DNA of 64,000 nucleotides from Tenacibaculum aiptasiae (GTDB lineage Bacteria > Bacteroidota > Bacteroidia > Flavobacteriales > Flavobacteriaceae). Below, piece after piece: positions 9,173 to 18,747 of the stretch. Every line of letters begins with the position of its first letter. Positions within the stretch are counted from its first letter, which is position 1. The translations under genes were made by a program, and so were the position numbers. The stretch lies in assembly GCF_008806755.1 (NCBI RefSeq), contig NZ_WAAU01000012.1, forward strand, positions 124,220 to 188,219. Reading direction: 5' to 3'. Under the pieces are notes generated by a model that saw only the letters and a list, made by a program, of their open reading frames with translations, was not told where the DNA came from and made no database searches.

Positions 9173-10945
9173 ATGCAAAAACCTACAGAAATTACTCGCC
9201 TTTTTGATTTCCCTTATTACCAGTTACAAACATACCCACAACAAAAGTGCTTAGTTTACAAAGAAGAAAATGTTTGGAAAAATATCTCTACTCAGAATTA
9301 TATAGAACAAGCTAATCAAGTAAGTAGAGCTTTATTAAATTTAGGAATAAAAAAAGGAGATAAAATAGCTGTAATAACATCTGTCAATCAACCAAAATGG
9401 CATATTTTAGATATAGGCGTTATGCAAATTGGAGCCATAAATGTACCGCTATATCCTACATTCTCTGAAAAAGATTATGCATATATTTTAAATCATTCTG
9501 ATAGTGTATTCTGTTTTGTTTCTGATAATGAATTATATCAAAAAGTAATTAAAGTTCAAGATCAAACGCAAATTAAAAAAGTATATACTTTCGAAGAAAT
9601 TGATGCTGATTATAGCTGGACTTCTTTCTTATCACAAGGAAAAAATAATGAATTACAATCAACTGTAGAAAACGCTAAAGATAATGTGCAACCAGAAGAC
9701 TTAGCTACTATTATTTATACATCAGGAACTACAGGTACTCCAAAAGGAGTTATGCTCTCACATCAAAATGTAGTAAGTAATATTTTTGCTGTAGGTAATT
9801 CTTTAGATTTACACGACAATCAAAAAAAGGCTATTAGTTATCTTCCTATCTGTCATATTTTCGAAAGAGCAGCGTCCTATTACTGTCAATATATGGGCTT
9901 TGAAATTCATTTTGCCGAAAGTATTGAGAAAATTGGAGATAATTTAAAAGAAGTTAAACCTAATTTTATGGCAGTAGTGCCAAGGTTATTAGAAAAAGTT
10001 TTTGATAAAATTGTAGATAAAGGAAGTAACTTATCAGGTTTAAAAAAGCGTTTATTCTTTTGGGCACTTAAGCTGGGGGAACAATACAAACCATATAAAG
10101 CAAATGGTTGGTGGTATGAATTTCAACTAGGAATAGCTAGAAAACTTATTTTTTCTAAATGGCAAGAAGCTTTAGGTGGTCAGTTAGATTTTATGTTAGC
10201 AGGAAGTGCACCAATGCAGCCAAGACTAATTAAAGTTTTTACAGCAGCAGGAATCCCAGTTTTTGAAGGTTATGGAATGACCGAAACATCTCCTGCCGTT
10301 TCAGTAACAGATATGCGTAATAATGGTTTTAAAATAGGCACAGTTGGAAGAATCATTAAAGATGTTGAGGTTAAAATTGCTAACGATGGAGAAATCTTGG
10401 TAAAAGGTCCAAATGTAATGATGGGATATTATAAAAATGATGAACAAACCAATGAAACCATTAAAAATGGTTATTTACATACTGGGGACATAGGAGAAAT
10501 TGACTCAGAAGGCTTTTTAAAGATTACAGATAGGAAAAAAGAAATTTTTAAAACATCTGGTGGTAAATACATAGCTCCTGCTGTATTAGAAAGTGAATTA
10601 AAAAAATCACGTTTTATTGAACAAGTAATGGTTATTGGAGAAAGCGAAAGAATGCCTGCAGCACTGATCCAAGTATCCTTTGAATTTGTATACGAATGGG
10701 CTAAAAGACATCATCATACAATTACCGATGTTTCTACTGATCAAAAACTGATAAATCGTATTCAAAAAGAAATTGATTATTACAATAAAAAATTTGGTAA
10801 TTGGGAGCAAATTAAACGATTTGAAATTACTTCAGATGAATGGACTACCGATGCCGGGCATTTAACCCCAACATTGAAAATGAGACGTAAAATTATCTTA
10901 GAAAAATACAACGATTTATATAAAAAAATATATAATTCACAATAA
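9173..10945 (+). CDS. long-chain acyl-CoA ligase (AMP-forming), copy 1
   Basis: The protein has 590 residues, the usual length for FadD15-type long-chain fatty acid-CoA ligases. It activates fatty acids to acyl-AMP and then acyl-CoA. The P-loop YTSGTTGTPKG is near residue 183, the adenine-binding motif GYGMTETSP near 365, and the hinge and lysine-containing C-terminal domain includes HTGDIGE and DRKKEIFKTSGGKYIAP. It is followed 72 bases later by a paralogue of identical length. Cytoplasmic or peripheral membrane location is expected. Confidence 0.92.
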   Translation: MQKPTEITRLFDFPYYQLQTYPQQKCLVYKEENVWKNISTQNYIEQANQVSRALLNLGIKKGDKIAVITSVNQPKWHILDIGVMQIGAINVPLYPTFSEKDYAYILNHSDSVFCFVSDNELYQKVIKVQDQTQIKKVYTFEEIDADYSWTSFLSQGKNNELQSTVENAKDNVQPEDLATIIYTSGTTGTPKGVMLSHQNVVSNIFAVGNSLDLHDNQKKAISYLPICHIFERAASYYCQYMGFEIHFAESIEKIGDNLKEVKPNFMAVVPRLLEKVFDKIVDKGSNLSGLKKRLFFWALKLGEQYKPYKANGWWYEFQLGIARKLIFSKWQEALGGQLDFMLAGSAPMQPRLIKVFTAAGIPVFEGYGMTETSPAVSVTDMRNNGFKIGTVGRIIKDVEVKIANDGEILVKGPNVMMGYYKNDEQTNETIKNGYLHTGDIGEIDSEGFLKITDRKKEIFKTSGGKYIAPAVLESELKKSRFIEQVMVIGESERMPAALIQVSFEFVYEWAKRHHHTITDVSTDQKLINRIQKEIDYYNKKFGNWEQIKRFEITSDEWTTDAGHLTPTLKMRRKIILEKYNDLYKKIYNSQ

Positions 10946-11017
10946 ATCAACCATTAAGCTCAAACTTGTGCAATCGGTCTATTTTTCATAATTTGCAGAG
11001 CCCAAAAATTTGAACAT

Positions 11018-12790
11018 ATGTCGATTGAAATTACTCGTCTTTTTGATTTCCCTTACTATCAACAAGAAACTTATAATTTAAAAAAAGCTTTTACAACGAA
11101 ATATAATGGTAAATGGCAATCAATATCAACTCAAGAATATATTGATCAAGCGAATGCTATTAGTAGAGGTTTACTTCGTTTAGGTGTACAGCCAAACGAT
11201 AAAATTGCAGTAATATCAACAAACAATAGAACTGAATGGAATGTTTGCGACATAGGAATTTTACAAACAGGTGCTCAAAATGTACCTATTTATCCTACTA
11301 TTTCTAAAGAAGATTACGAATATGTTTTAAATCATTCAGAAGCAACTTATTGTATTGTTTCTGACACTGAAATTTTAGAAAAATTAAATCAAATTAAAGG
11401 CAATACAAAACTTAAAGATGTTTATACTTTTGATGAAATTTCTGGAGAAAAAAATTGGAAAGAAATTTTAGAATTAGGTAAAGATAATAGCAATCAAAAC
11501 GAAGTAGAAGAGCGAAAAAACAATGTAACTTCTGATACACTAGCTACGCTAATTTATACTTCAGGTACCACTGGTAGACCTAAGGGGGTGATGCTTTCAC
11601 ATGGAAACATTGTTTCTAATGTTTTATCTAGTGAAAAAAGAGTTCCACTTTTATATGGAGAGGAGCGTGGACTTAGCTTCCTACCTGTTTGTCACATTTT
11701 CGAGCGAATGATATTGTATTTATACCAATATTGTGGAGTTTCAATTTATTTTGCCGAAGCAATTGATAAATTAAGTGAGAATGCTCAAGAAGTAAAACCT
11801 CATGTAATGACAGCCGTTCCTAGGTTGTATGAAAAAATATATGATAAAATCTATGCCAAAGGAGCTGATTTAACTGGAGTAAAGAAAAAATTATTCTTTT
11901 GGGCTATTGAATTAGGACTTAAGTATAAGCCATATGGTGCAAATGGATGGTGGTATGAAAAACAACTAGGTATTGCACGTAAATTAATTTTCTCTAAATG
12001 GCAAGCTGCTTTAGGTGGAGAATTGAAATTAATGGTTTCTGGTTCTGCTGCTCTTCAACCGCGTTTAACAAGAGTATTTGCTGCCGCTGGAATGCCAGTT
12101 ATGGAAGGTTACGGTCTTACTGAAACTTCTCCTGTAATCTCTGTAAACGATGTACGTAATGGTGGTTTTAGAGTTGGCACTGTAGGTCGTATGATAGATG
12201 GTGTTGAGGTTAAACTTGCAGATACTGGAGAAATATTAGTAAAAGGACCTAATGTTATGAAAGGATACTATAAAGATCCTGAAAAAACAGCTGAGGTACT
12301 AAAAGATGGATATTTCCATACAGGTGATAAAGGAGAAATTTGTCATGATGGATTCTTAAAAATTACAGGACGTACCAAAGAGATGTTTAAAACCTCTGGT
12401 GGTAAATACGTTGTTCCGCCTTTATTAGAAGGTGAATTAAAACAGTCTCGTTTTATAGAGCAAGTAATGGTTATTGGTGAAGGTGAAAAAATGCCTGCAG
12501 CACTTATACAACCAAATTTTGAGTTTATTAGAGAATGGGCTGTAAGACATCATGTAACTCTAGGCGATAATGAAAATTTAATTAAAAATCCTAAAGTTAT
12601 AGAGCGTATTCAAGAAGAAGTATCTCTTTGTAATTCTAAATTTGGAAAATGGGAGATGATTAAAAAGTTTGAATTAACAGCAGAAGAATGGTCTATAGAT
12701 GGTGGACACCTTACTCCTACCATGAAAATGAAACGAAAAATAATTAAAGAAATTTATAAAGATTTATACGATAAAATTTATAATAACTAA
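11018..12790 (+). CDS. long-chain acyl-CoA ligase (AMP-forming), copy 2
   Basis: The protein has 590 residues and aligns with the preceding gene end to end: both start EITRLFDFPYYQ and both carry YTSGTTGxPKGVMLSH, GYGxTETSP and FKTSGGKY. The reaction is the same, fatty acid to acyl-CoA. The pair looks like a tandem duplication that has since diverged considerably, so substrate range or expression may differ. A near-consensus -7 sequence (ATAATTTG) lies about 30 bases upstream, so it may have its own promoter. It ends at a strong hairpin. Confidence 0.92.
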   Translation: MSIEITRLFDFPYYQQETYNLKKAFTTKYNGKWQSISTQEYIDQANAISRGLLRLGVQPNDKIAVISTNNRTEWNVCDIGILQTGAQNVPIYPTISKEDYEYVLNHSEATYCIVSDTEILEKLNQIKGNTKLKDVYTFDEISGEKNWKEILELGKDNSNQNEVEERKNNVTSDTLATLIYTSGTTGRPKGVMLSHGNIVSNVLSSEKRVPLLYGEERGLSFLPVCHIFERMILYLYQYCGVSIYFAEAIDKLSENAQEVKPHVMTAVPRLYEKIYDKIYAKGADLTGVKKKLFFWAIELGLKYKPYGANGWWYEKQLGIARKLIFSKWQAALGGELKLMVSGSAALQPRLTRVFAAAGMPVMEGYGLTETSPVISVNDVRNGGFRVGTVGRMIDGVEVKLADTGEILVKGPNVMKGYYKDPEKTAEVLKDGYFHTGDKGEICHDGFLKITGRTKEMFKTSGGKYVVPPLLEGELKQSRFIEQVMVIGEGEKMPAALIQPNFEFIREWAVRHHVTLGDNENLIKNPKVIERIQEEVSLCNSKFGKWEMIKKFELTAEEWSIDGGHLTPTMKMKRKIIKEIYKDLYDKIYNN

Positions 12791-12797
12791 TTTTACT

Positions 12798-12830
12798 AAA
12801 GTGTTGTGTAAGCAACACTTTTTTCTTTTT
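12798..12830 (+). terminator. intrinsic terminator after acyl-CoA ligase
   Basis: The inverted repeat AAAGTGTTG / CAACACTTT has a 6-base loop and is followed by a T-rich run. It lies 8 bases after the stop at 12790. Confidence 0.8.
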
Positions 12831-12835
12831 AATAT

Positions 12836-14461
12836 ATGACTAAGTTTATTCATTTTACATCTAGTATAAATGCTATTTCATTACCTCAAAAATTTGATTA
12901 TCCTCATAACTATTCACCTCACAAATTAGCTATAACAGCAGCAAATGAATTACAAGAGTATTTAAAAAAACAAACAGATTTTGAGCATAACTTTGGAATA
13001 GAAAACAATACAACTAAAGATGCTTTAGGTAAAATGTTTGGTGTTTTAGTAGTAAAAAACTCAAACGAAGAAATAGGCTATTTGGCAGCTTTTTCAGGAA
13101 AAATTGAGAATACTTCTGTACATCAACATTTTGTTCCGCCTGTTTATGATATACTAGATAAAAATGGTTTTTATATACAAACCGAAAAGAAACTCAATCA
13201 AATTAATCAAGAGCTTTTTGAACTAGAAAACAATATTCAGTTCACAACAATTAAAAATGATTATAATACACTTTCGTTAACTAATGAAAAACTTTTAAAC
13301 GAAGAACACTCTAAAATAAAAGCAAGAAGAAAACTAAGAAAACAACTAGGTAAACAAAACAATCAATTAAATATTAATGAAGAGTTTTATTTACGAGAAT
13401 ATGAAGTTTATTTAAAAGCTAAGATTCTTCCTTTAGAAAAAGAATTTTTAAGCTACCAACAAAAAGTTAATCAATTAAAAAAACAACGAAAAAAACTTTC
13501 TGCTTGGGTACAAACTGAAATTTTTAAACACTATCAGTTTTTAAATCAAGAAAAAGAAACTCAAAATCTTTTAGATATCTTTAAAAACTCAAAGCAAAAC
13601 ATTCCTGCTGGAGCTGGTGACTGTTGTGCCCCTAAACTACTTCAATATGCTTTTAAACATGGTTTAACACCTATTTGTATGGCAGAATTTTGGTGGGGAA
13701 AACCTTTAGCTACTTCTGTAAGAAAGCATAAAAACTTTTACCCAGCTTGTACTGGAAAATGCAAACCTATCTTAACACATATGTTAAAAGGTATGTTAGT
13801 AACTGAAAATCCTTTATTAGAGCAATTATCAGTCAATAAAAAGGAGATTACAGTTATTTATGAAGATGATGCTTTAATGGTTATAAATAAACCAGAAGAA
13901 TTGCTTACAGTAGCTGGTAAAGAAATACAAGATTCCGTTTATCAACGTATCAAAAATAAATACCCAGAGATTACTGGCCCAATAATCGTACATCGTTTAG
14001 ATATGTCAACTTCAGGTATTTTATTAATTGCTAAGAATGAAAAAATATATAAAGCTTTACAAGCTCAATTTATAAATAAAACTGTGCATAAACGCTATGT
14101 AGCTTTACTTGATGGAACTTTATCTAAAAACAATGGATCCATAAACCTACCTTTAAGAGTTGATTTAGATGATAGACCCAAACAGTTGGTTTGTAATGAA
14201 CATGGGAAACCTGCTTTGACTAAATGGGAAACAATTGAAGTCTATAATGGAAAAACAAAAGTACATTTCTACCCAATTACAGGACGTACACACCAATTAC
14301 GCGTGCATGCTGCTCATAATTTAGGTTTAAATACTTCTATTGTTGGTGATGATTTATACGGTGAAAAATCTAATCGATTACATTTACACGCAGAACATAT
14401 TGAATTTATACACCCAATAACCAAAGAAAAAGTGAGTTTTACCTCAGCTTGTCCTTTTTAA
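12836..14461 (+). CDS. RluA-family RNA pseudouridine synthase with long N-terminal extension
   Basis: The protein has 541 residues. The C-terminal about 215 residues are a complete RluA-type synthase with VHRLDMSTSG, where Asp389 is the expected nucleophile, and RTHQLRVHAA near the end. The first about 325 residues are an extension: a mixed domain, a highly charged coiled coil (about 115-230), and a Cys-rich block (DCCAPKLLQYAFKHG, CMAEFWWGKP, ACTGKCKPILTHML) that could bind a metal. Long RluA proteins of this type occur in other marine bacteria. The RNA target is not predictable. It converges on the next gene with a 2-base gap. Confidence 0.88.
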   Translation: MTKFIHFTSSINAISLPQKFDYPHNYSPHKLAITAANELQEYLKKQTDFEHNFGIENNTTKDALGKMFGVLVVKNSNEEIGYLAAFSGKIENTSVHQHFVPPVYDILDKNGFYIQTEKKLNQINQELFELENNIQFTTIKNDYNTLSLTNEKLLNEEHSKIKARRKLRKQLGKQNNQLNINEEFYLREYEVYLKAKILPLEKEFLSYQQKVNQLKKQRKKLSAWVQTEIFKHYQFLNQEKETQNLLDIFKNSKQNIPAGAGDCCAPKLLQYAFKHGLTPICMAEFWWGKPLATSVRKHKNFYPACTGKCKPILTHMLKGMLVTENPLLEQLSVNKKEITVIYEDDALMVINKPEELLTVAGKEIQDSVYQRIKNKYPEITGPIIVHRLDMSTSGILLIAKNEKIYKALQAQFINKTVHKRYVALLDGTLSKNNGSINLPLRVDLDDRPKQLVCNEHGKPALTKWETIEVYNGKTKVHFYPITGRTHQLRVHAAHNLGLNTSIVGDDLYGEKSNRLHLHAEHIEFIHPITKEKVSFTSACPF

Positions 14462-14463
14462 AA

Positions 14464-15759
14464 CTATTCTACATACTTTGTTTTCTTAAGAGTACTTAAG
14501 ATAATAAATGATATTAAAAAGAAAATAGCCAAACATAATACACTCCACTGCATTGAGTTTGTAATTGCATATAAAGCACCATAAACAGCGGTTCCTAATA
14601 CGATTGCTATTTTTTCAGTAACATCATAAAAACTAAAGTAAGTAGCATGATCTTCAGTTTCTGGTAATAATTTAGAATAAGTAGATCTTGTTAACGATTG
14701 AATAGCTCCTTGTACCAAACCTAATAAACCTCCTAGTCCATAAAAATATAATTCAACATTCTCTTGACTTTTGTCTAGCATAAATGCTGAAAAACAAACT
14801 AGCATCCATATTCCTATAGTAACTTTTAAAGCTGTAAAATTTCCATATCTATCAGAAAATCTTGAAAAGAAAAAAGCTCCTACAATAGCTACTACTTGAA
14901 CCAATAATATGGTAATTATCATGTTTGTTGAAGGTAACTCTAATTCAGTAGAACCAAAAATGGCTGCCATTAAAATTATGGTTTGAACTCCAATACTTAA
15001 AAAGAAAAAAGCTACTAAAAACTTCTTTAAAGTAGGATAATTTAAAACCTCTTTAAAAACAATTTGTAACTCTCTATATCCTTTCCATATATAATCATTG
15101 TCAGGCTGCTTATTATAAATATCATCTGGTAGCTTACGAAAAGTAATTTGTGCAAAACCAATCCACCAAATCCCTACCATTACAAAAGAAAGTCTCGAAG
15201 CCATTCCTGTGGTAATTCCTAGAGCATCAGGAAACATAATCATTCCTAAATTGATAATTAATAAAATTACAGATCCAATATAACCATATATAAAACCTTT
15301 TGCGCTTGCTCTATCCTGTTGCTCTGGTAGTGCTATTTCTGGTAAATAAGCATTGTAAAACACCCAACTTGCCCAAAAACCAATACTTGCTAAGATGGTA
15401 AACCAAATTCCAATCCATACAGTATCTACTCCATCAAAAAAGTATAATGATGCTACAGACAAACCTCCTAACCAACAAAAGAACTTCATAAACTTTTTCT
15501 TACTCCCTGTATAATCAGCAATACCCGATAAAATAGGTGAAATAAAAGCAACTACTAAAAAAGAGAAAGATAAAGCATAACTATACAAACTATCTGGATG
15601 CTCCCAATCCATTCCTAAAAAACGAACTGTTTTACCTTTGGTTACAGCACTATAATACAATGGAAAAACGGCTGTACTAATTACTAATGAATATACTGAA
15701 TTAGCCCAATCGTAAAATGCCCAGGCATTAATTAGCTTCTTATCTCCTATTTTATACAT
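14464..15759 (-). CDS. MFS transporter, UMF1/ATG22-like family
   Basis: The protein has 431 residues from the chosen ATG at 15759. It is an integral membrane carrier with about twelve hydrophobic segments. The opening INAWAFYDWANSVYSLVIST and the segment WASWVFYNAYLPEIA are characteristic of the UMF1 (ATG22-like) branch of the major facilitator superfamily; the substrate is unknown. A longer frame begins at a TTG at 15795, but that codon lies inside the upstream gene's terminator hairpin, so the internal ATG is preferred. Confidence 0.88.
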   Translation of the reverse strand: MYKIGDKKLINAWAFYDWANSVYSLVISTAVFPLYYSAVTKGKTVRFLGMDWEHPDSLYSYALSFSFLVVAFISPILSGIADYTGSKKKFMKFFCWLGGLSVASLYFFDGVDTVWIGIWFTILASIGFWASWVFYNAYLPEIALPEQQDRASAKGFIYGYIGSVILLIINLGMIMFPDALGITTGMASRLSFVMVGIWWIGFAQITFRKLPDDIYNKQPDNDYIWKGYRELQIVFKEVLNYPTLKKFLVAFFFLSIGVQTIILMAAIFGSTELELPSTNMIITILLVQVVAIVGAFFFSRFSDRYGNFTALKVTIGIWMLVCFSAFMLDKSQENVELYFYGLGGLLGLVQGAIQSLTRSTYSKLLPETEDHATYFSFYDVTEKIAIVLGTAVYGALYAITNSMQWSVLCLAIFFLISFIILSTLKKTKYVE

Positions 15760-15777
15760 ATTTATTCTATTCTTTAT

Positions 15778-15810
15778 ACAAAAAAAACCGTTCAAAAAAA
15801 TGAACGGTTT
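15778..15810 (-). terminator. intrinsic terminator of the M48 protease gene
   Basis: Ten-base arms (AAACCGTTCA and its complement) are followed on the minus strand by an unbroken T-run. The site lies 29 bases beyond the stop of the protease gene. Confidence 0.82.
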
Positions 15811-15838
15811 GCAATATAATATAAATTATTGAGTGCTA

Positions 15839-16648
15839 TTATTTTTTAGCAGGCACATTGTATTTTGCTGCTAAACTCCTTGCTTCAGGTAAAAATGCTC
15901 TTAATGTTTTAATACGTTCTTCATTTGAAGGGTGTGTACTTAATATTTGTGCAGGCTGTTTACCTTTAGCACGTTGACTCATTCGTACCCATACCTCAGC
16001 AGCTTCTTCTCCATTATATCCAGCCATAATCATAAAAACTAATCCTAACTTATCTGCTTCCGTCTCATGCTTTCTACTAAAAGGTAACATAACTCCTACT
16101 TGAGAACCTATACCATATGCCATATTCCAAATTTTAGCATTCTCACTATTTTGAGTCCCTAAAGCCACTGCTGCACCACCTAATTGTTGTAACTGTCCAG
16201 TAGACATACGCTCTTGTCCATGCTTAGCAAAAGCATGAGCTACCTCATGTCCCATAACAGCAGCTACACCATCTTCATTTGCACACATTGGTAAAATTCC
16301 TGTATAAAAAACCACTTTTCCTCCTGGTAAACACCAAGCATTTACTGTTTTGTCTTCTATTAAATTAAATTCCCATTTATAAGCATTTGCTTCTGCTACC
16401 ATTCCATTAGCTCTCATAAATCGATCAACAGCTGCTGAAATTTTCTTCCCTACTCTTTTTATCTGATTTGATTTAGCTACATTTTTAGACAGTTTATTTT
16501 TTTCTAAAAATCCTTTATACTGAGCAAAACTTGCTGGAAGCACCTGAGAATCACTTACAAAATTAATACGTTTCCTTCCTGTAATTGGCACCGTGCTACA
16601 CTGTATTAAAAATACTGTTAAAAAAGCTAAGGCTATACTTCTTTTCAT
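15839..16648 (-). CDS. M48-family zinc metalloprotease, lipoprotein (BepA/LoiP-like)
   Basis: The protein has 269 residues. The signal peptide ends in the lipobox LIQC, so it is probably a lipid-anchored periplasmic protease. The zinc motif is H134-E-V-A-H138 with the third ligand Glu197 in HETEADKLG, as in M48 peptidases. After it comes the family's conserved STHPSNEERI. Homologues degrade or refold outer-membrane proteins. It has its own terminator and is divergent from the hydrolase gene at 16774. Confidence 0.92.
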   Translation of the reverse strand: MKRSIALAFLTVFLIQCSTVPITGRKRINFVSDSQVLPASFAQYKGFLEKNKLSKNVAKSNQIKRVGKKISAAVDRFMRANGMVAEANAYKWEFNLIEDKTVNAWCLPGGKVVFYTGILPMCANEDGVAAVMGHEVAHAFAKHGQERMSTGQLQQLGGAAVALGTQNSENAKIWNMAYGIGSQVGVMLPFSRKHETEADKLGLVFMIMAGYNGEEAAEVWVRMSQRAKGKQPAQILSTHPSNEERIKTLRAFLPEARSLAAKYNVPAKK

Positions 16649-16773
16649 TATTAATGTTTTTATTTGTTTGAGTTATATAATTATGACACATCATTCAAAA
16701 TAATGTCACAATTTTAGAACGCTTTATATCATTTAAAATTACAAATTCTATCTTTATCCAAAAAATCAATTTC

Positions 16774-17649
16774 ATGAATTTTATGAATTCAAATATATTT
16801 CCTCCTAGTTTAACAATTCCTAAACCAGTTATTGCTATCGCTAAGTTTACACAATTTTTTTCAACTTCTTTAACTGCTAAACTTGCTTCAAAGCTTTTTA
16901 TAACTCCTATTGGTTTTTCAATACCAAAAAGAGAAAAAGTAATGTTGGAAAGTGCTCAAAAGAAAACGATAAATGTACCTTCAATAAATCAAAACATTCA
17001 AGTTTTATCTTATGGATATTCCAAAAAGAAAGTTTTATTAGTTCATGGTTGGGCAGGTAGAAGTACACAACTATTTATGATTGCCGATAAACTTTTAGAA
17101 AAAGGATATATGGTAATTTCTTTTGATGGACCGGCACATGGAGCCTCTACAGGAAAAACTACTATGATGCCTGATTTTTTAGATACTATTAGTGAAATTG
17201 ATCAACAGTTTGGGCCTTTTGAAGCTGCTGTGGGACATTCTTTTGGAGGAATGTGTTTATACAATAGTATTGATAGAGACAATTTTAATATTAAAAAACT
17301 AGTTACTATTGGTTCTGCTGATAAAATTTCAGATGTGATTCTAAATTTCACCAACAACTTAAAAGTGAAACCTATAGTTGCTAAAAAGATTAAAGCTAAA
17401 TTTGACAAACAATGGCAAACTAATATTGATAAACATTCTTCAAGTACTGTAGCAAGAAGCGTTTCTATTCCAACTTTAGTTATTCATGACTCTCAAGATG
17501 GAGATGTTCCTGTAAGTTGCGCACAAAACATTCGTCAAAATTTAAAAAGCGGAAAATTACTCATTACACAAGGTTTAGGGCATACTAAAATTTTGCGTGA
17601 TAAAAATGTAATAAACCGTGCCGTTAATTTTATTATACAAAACGAATGA
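16774..17649 (+). CDS. alpha/beta-hydrolase
   Basis: The protein has 291 residues. It shows the serine hydrolase fold: oxyanion strand LLVHGWAGR, nucleophile Ser156 in VGHSFGG, an Asp in VIHDSQDGDVP and the terminal His in GLGHTKIL. The first about 50 residues contain hydrophobic segments but no clear signal cleavage site. Met4 (16783) is an alternative start. The stop overlaps the msrB start by 4 bases (ATGA), so the two are co-transcribed. The substrate cannot be deduced. Confidence 0.88.
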   Translation: MNFMNSNIFPPSLTIPKPVIAIAKFTQFFSTSLTAKLASKLFITPIGFSIPKREKVMLESAQKKTINVPSINQNIQVLSYGYSKKKVLLVHGWAGRSTQLFMIADKLLEKGYMVISFDGPAHGASTGKTTMMPDFLDTISEIDQQFGPFEAAVGHSFGGMCLYNSIDRDNFNIKKLVTIGSADKISDVILNFTNNLKVKPIVAKKIKAKFDKQWQTNIDKHSSSTVARSVSIPTLVIHDSQDGDVPVSCAQNIRQNLKSGKLLITQGLGHTKILRDKNVINRAVNFIIQNE

Positions 17650-18122
17650 AACAATTATTAGCTATCTTATTTTTAGGACTTTTTATTAGCTGTGTAGGAA
17701 ATGCTCAAACTAAAAAAAGTGAAAAAAAGTACAAAGTTGAAAAAACAGCTTCTGAGTGGAAAAAAACACTGACTCCAAAACAATACTATATACTTAGAGA
17801 AGCTGGAACAGAACGCCCATTTAGTAGTAAATTAAACAAAGTTTATTCTAAAGGAACTTATGTATGTGCAGGTTGTGATACTCCTTTGTATAAATCTGAA
17901 CACAAATTTGATTCTGGTTCTGGTTGGCCTTCTTTTGATAGAGAAGTAAAAGGTAATGTTGAACTGGATGTTGATTATAAAATAGGATATGCTCGTACTG
18001 AGTTAAAGTGTAATACTTGTGGTGGACATTTAGGACATTCTTTTAACGACGGACCTCGAGATACTACAGGAAAGCGTCATTGTATTAATGGAGCTGCTTT
18101 AAAATTTATTCCAAAGAAATAA
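17646..18122 (+). CDS. msrB: peptide-methionine (R)-S-oxide reductase, exported
   Basis: The protein has 158 residues. It reduces methionine-R-sulfoxide in proteins. The catalytic Cys146 lies in RHCINGAALKF and two CxxC pairs (CAGC, CNTC) bind structural zinc; GSGWPSF is also conserved. An N-terminal signal with the lipobox-like LFISC suggests a periplasmic lipoprotein repairing envelope proteins. It overlaps the upstream hydrolase gene by 4 bases and is followed by a terminator. Confidence 0.94.
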   Translation: MKQLLAILFLGLFISCVGNAQTKKSEKKYKVEKTASEWKKTLTPKQYYILREAGTERPFSSKLNKVYSKGTYVCAGCDTPLYKSEHKFDSGSGWPSFDREVKGNVELDVDYKIGYARTELKCNTCGGHLGHSFNDGPRDTTGKRHCINGAALKFIPKK

Positions 18123-18144
18123 ATTCAAAAAAACAACGTAAATT

Positions 18145-18171
18145 AGAGCTAATTAAACTAGCTCTTTTTTT
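18145..18171 (+). terminator. intrinsic terminator after msrB, abutting the next start codon
   Basis: The arms AGAGCTA / TAGCTCT are followed by seven T residues that run directly into the ATG at 18172. Any promoter for the next gene must overlap this hairpin or lie inside msrB. Confidence 0.72.
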
Positions 18172-18726
18172 ATGGATACATCTTACTTAACTAGCGTTAA
18201 AAAACAATTTGAATACTATAAAAGTTTAGGCGATAAAACTTTTATTCAGCTTACTGAAGAACAATTTTTTTGGCTTCCAAATGCTGATGATAATTCTATA
18301 GCTATTATTGTAAAACATATAGCTGGAAACATGCTTTCTAGATGGACAAATTTTTTAACTGAAGATGGTGAAAAAGAATGGCGAAATAGAGATGATGAAT
18401 TCATCAACTCTTTTACCACTAAAGAAGAAGTTATTGCTTATTGGGAAAATGGATGGCAATGTCTTTTTAAGGCTTTAAATTCTATAACTGAAGAGAATTC
18501 TGACACTATTGTTTATATCAGAAACCAAGGGCACACAATTACTGAAGCTATAAACCGACAATTATGTCATTATTCATATCATGTAGGACAAATAGTGTTC
18601 TTAGGAAGGTTACTTTTAGGTAAAAATTGGAAATCATTATCTATAGCAAAAAATACTTCTAAAGATTATAATGCAGAGAAATTTTCAAAAGAAAAATCAC
18701 GTACACATTTTACCGATGATTTATAA
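18172..18726 (+). CDS. DinB-superfamily protein (DUF1572-like)
   Basis: The protein has 184 residues. It is a predicted four-helix-bundle metal-binding protein of the DinB/YfiT superfamily. Likely ligands are the His in IVKHIAGN and the two His in LCHYSYHVGQIV, which form the family's characteristic triad. Members include thiol-dependent S-transferases, but this one's substrate is unknown. Translation starts immediately after the msrB terminator T-run. Confidence 0.85.
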   Translation: MDTSYLTSVKKQFEYYKSLGDKTFIQLTEEQFFWLPNADDNSIAIIVKHIAGNMLSRWTNFLTEDGEKEWRNRDDEFINSFTTKEEVIAYWENGWQCLFKALNSITEENSDTIVYIRNQGHTITEAINRQLCHYSYHVGQIVFLGRLLLGKNWKSLSIAKNTSKDYNAEKFSKEKSRTHFTDDL

Positions 18727-18735
18727 GTAAAATTA

Positions 18736-18743
18736 TAAATTTG
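18736..18743 (+). promoter_or_regulatory. -7 promoter box, predicted leaderless start
   Basis: TAAATTTG fits TAnnTTTG and ends 4 bases before the ATG at 18748. Confidence 0.5.
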
Positions 18744-18747
18744 CACT

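Noticed and set aside
9173..12790. Tandem acyl-CoA ligases as a novel system
   Set aside because: Duplicated FadD-type ligases are common in Bacteroidota and nothing unusual accompanies them.
15760..15795. Longer N-terminus for the MFS carrier
   Set aside because: It would begin with TTG inside the hairpin of the upstream terminator; the internal ATG at 15759 opens the conserved sequence.
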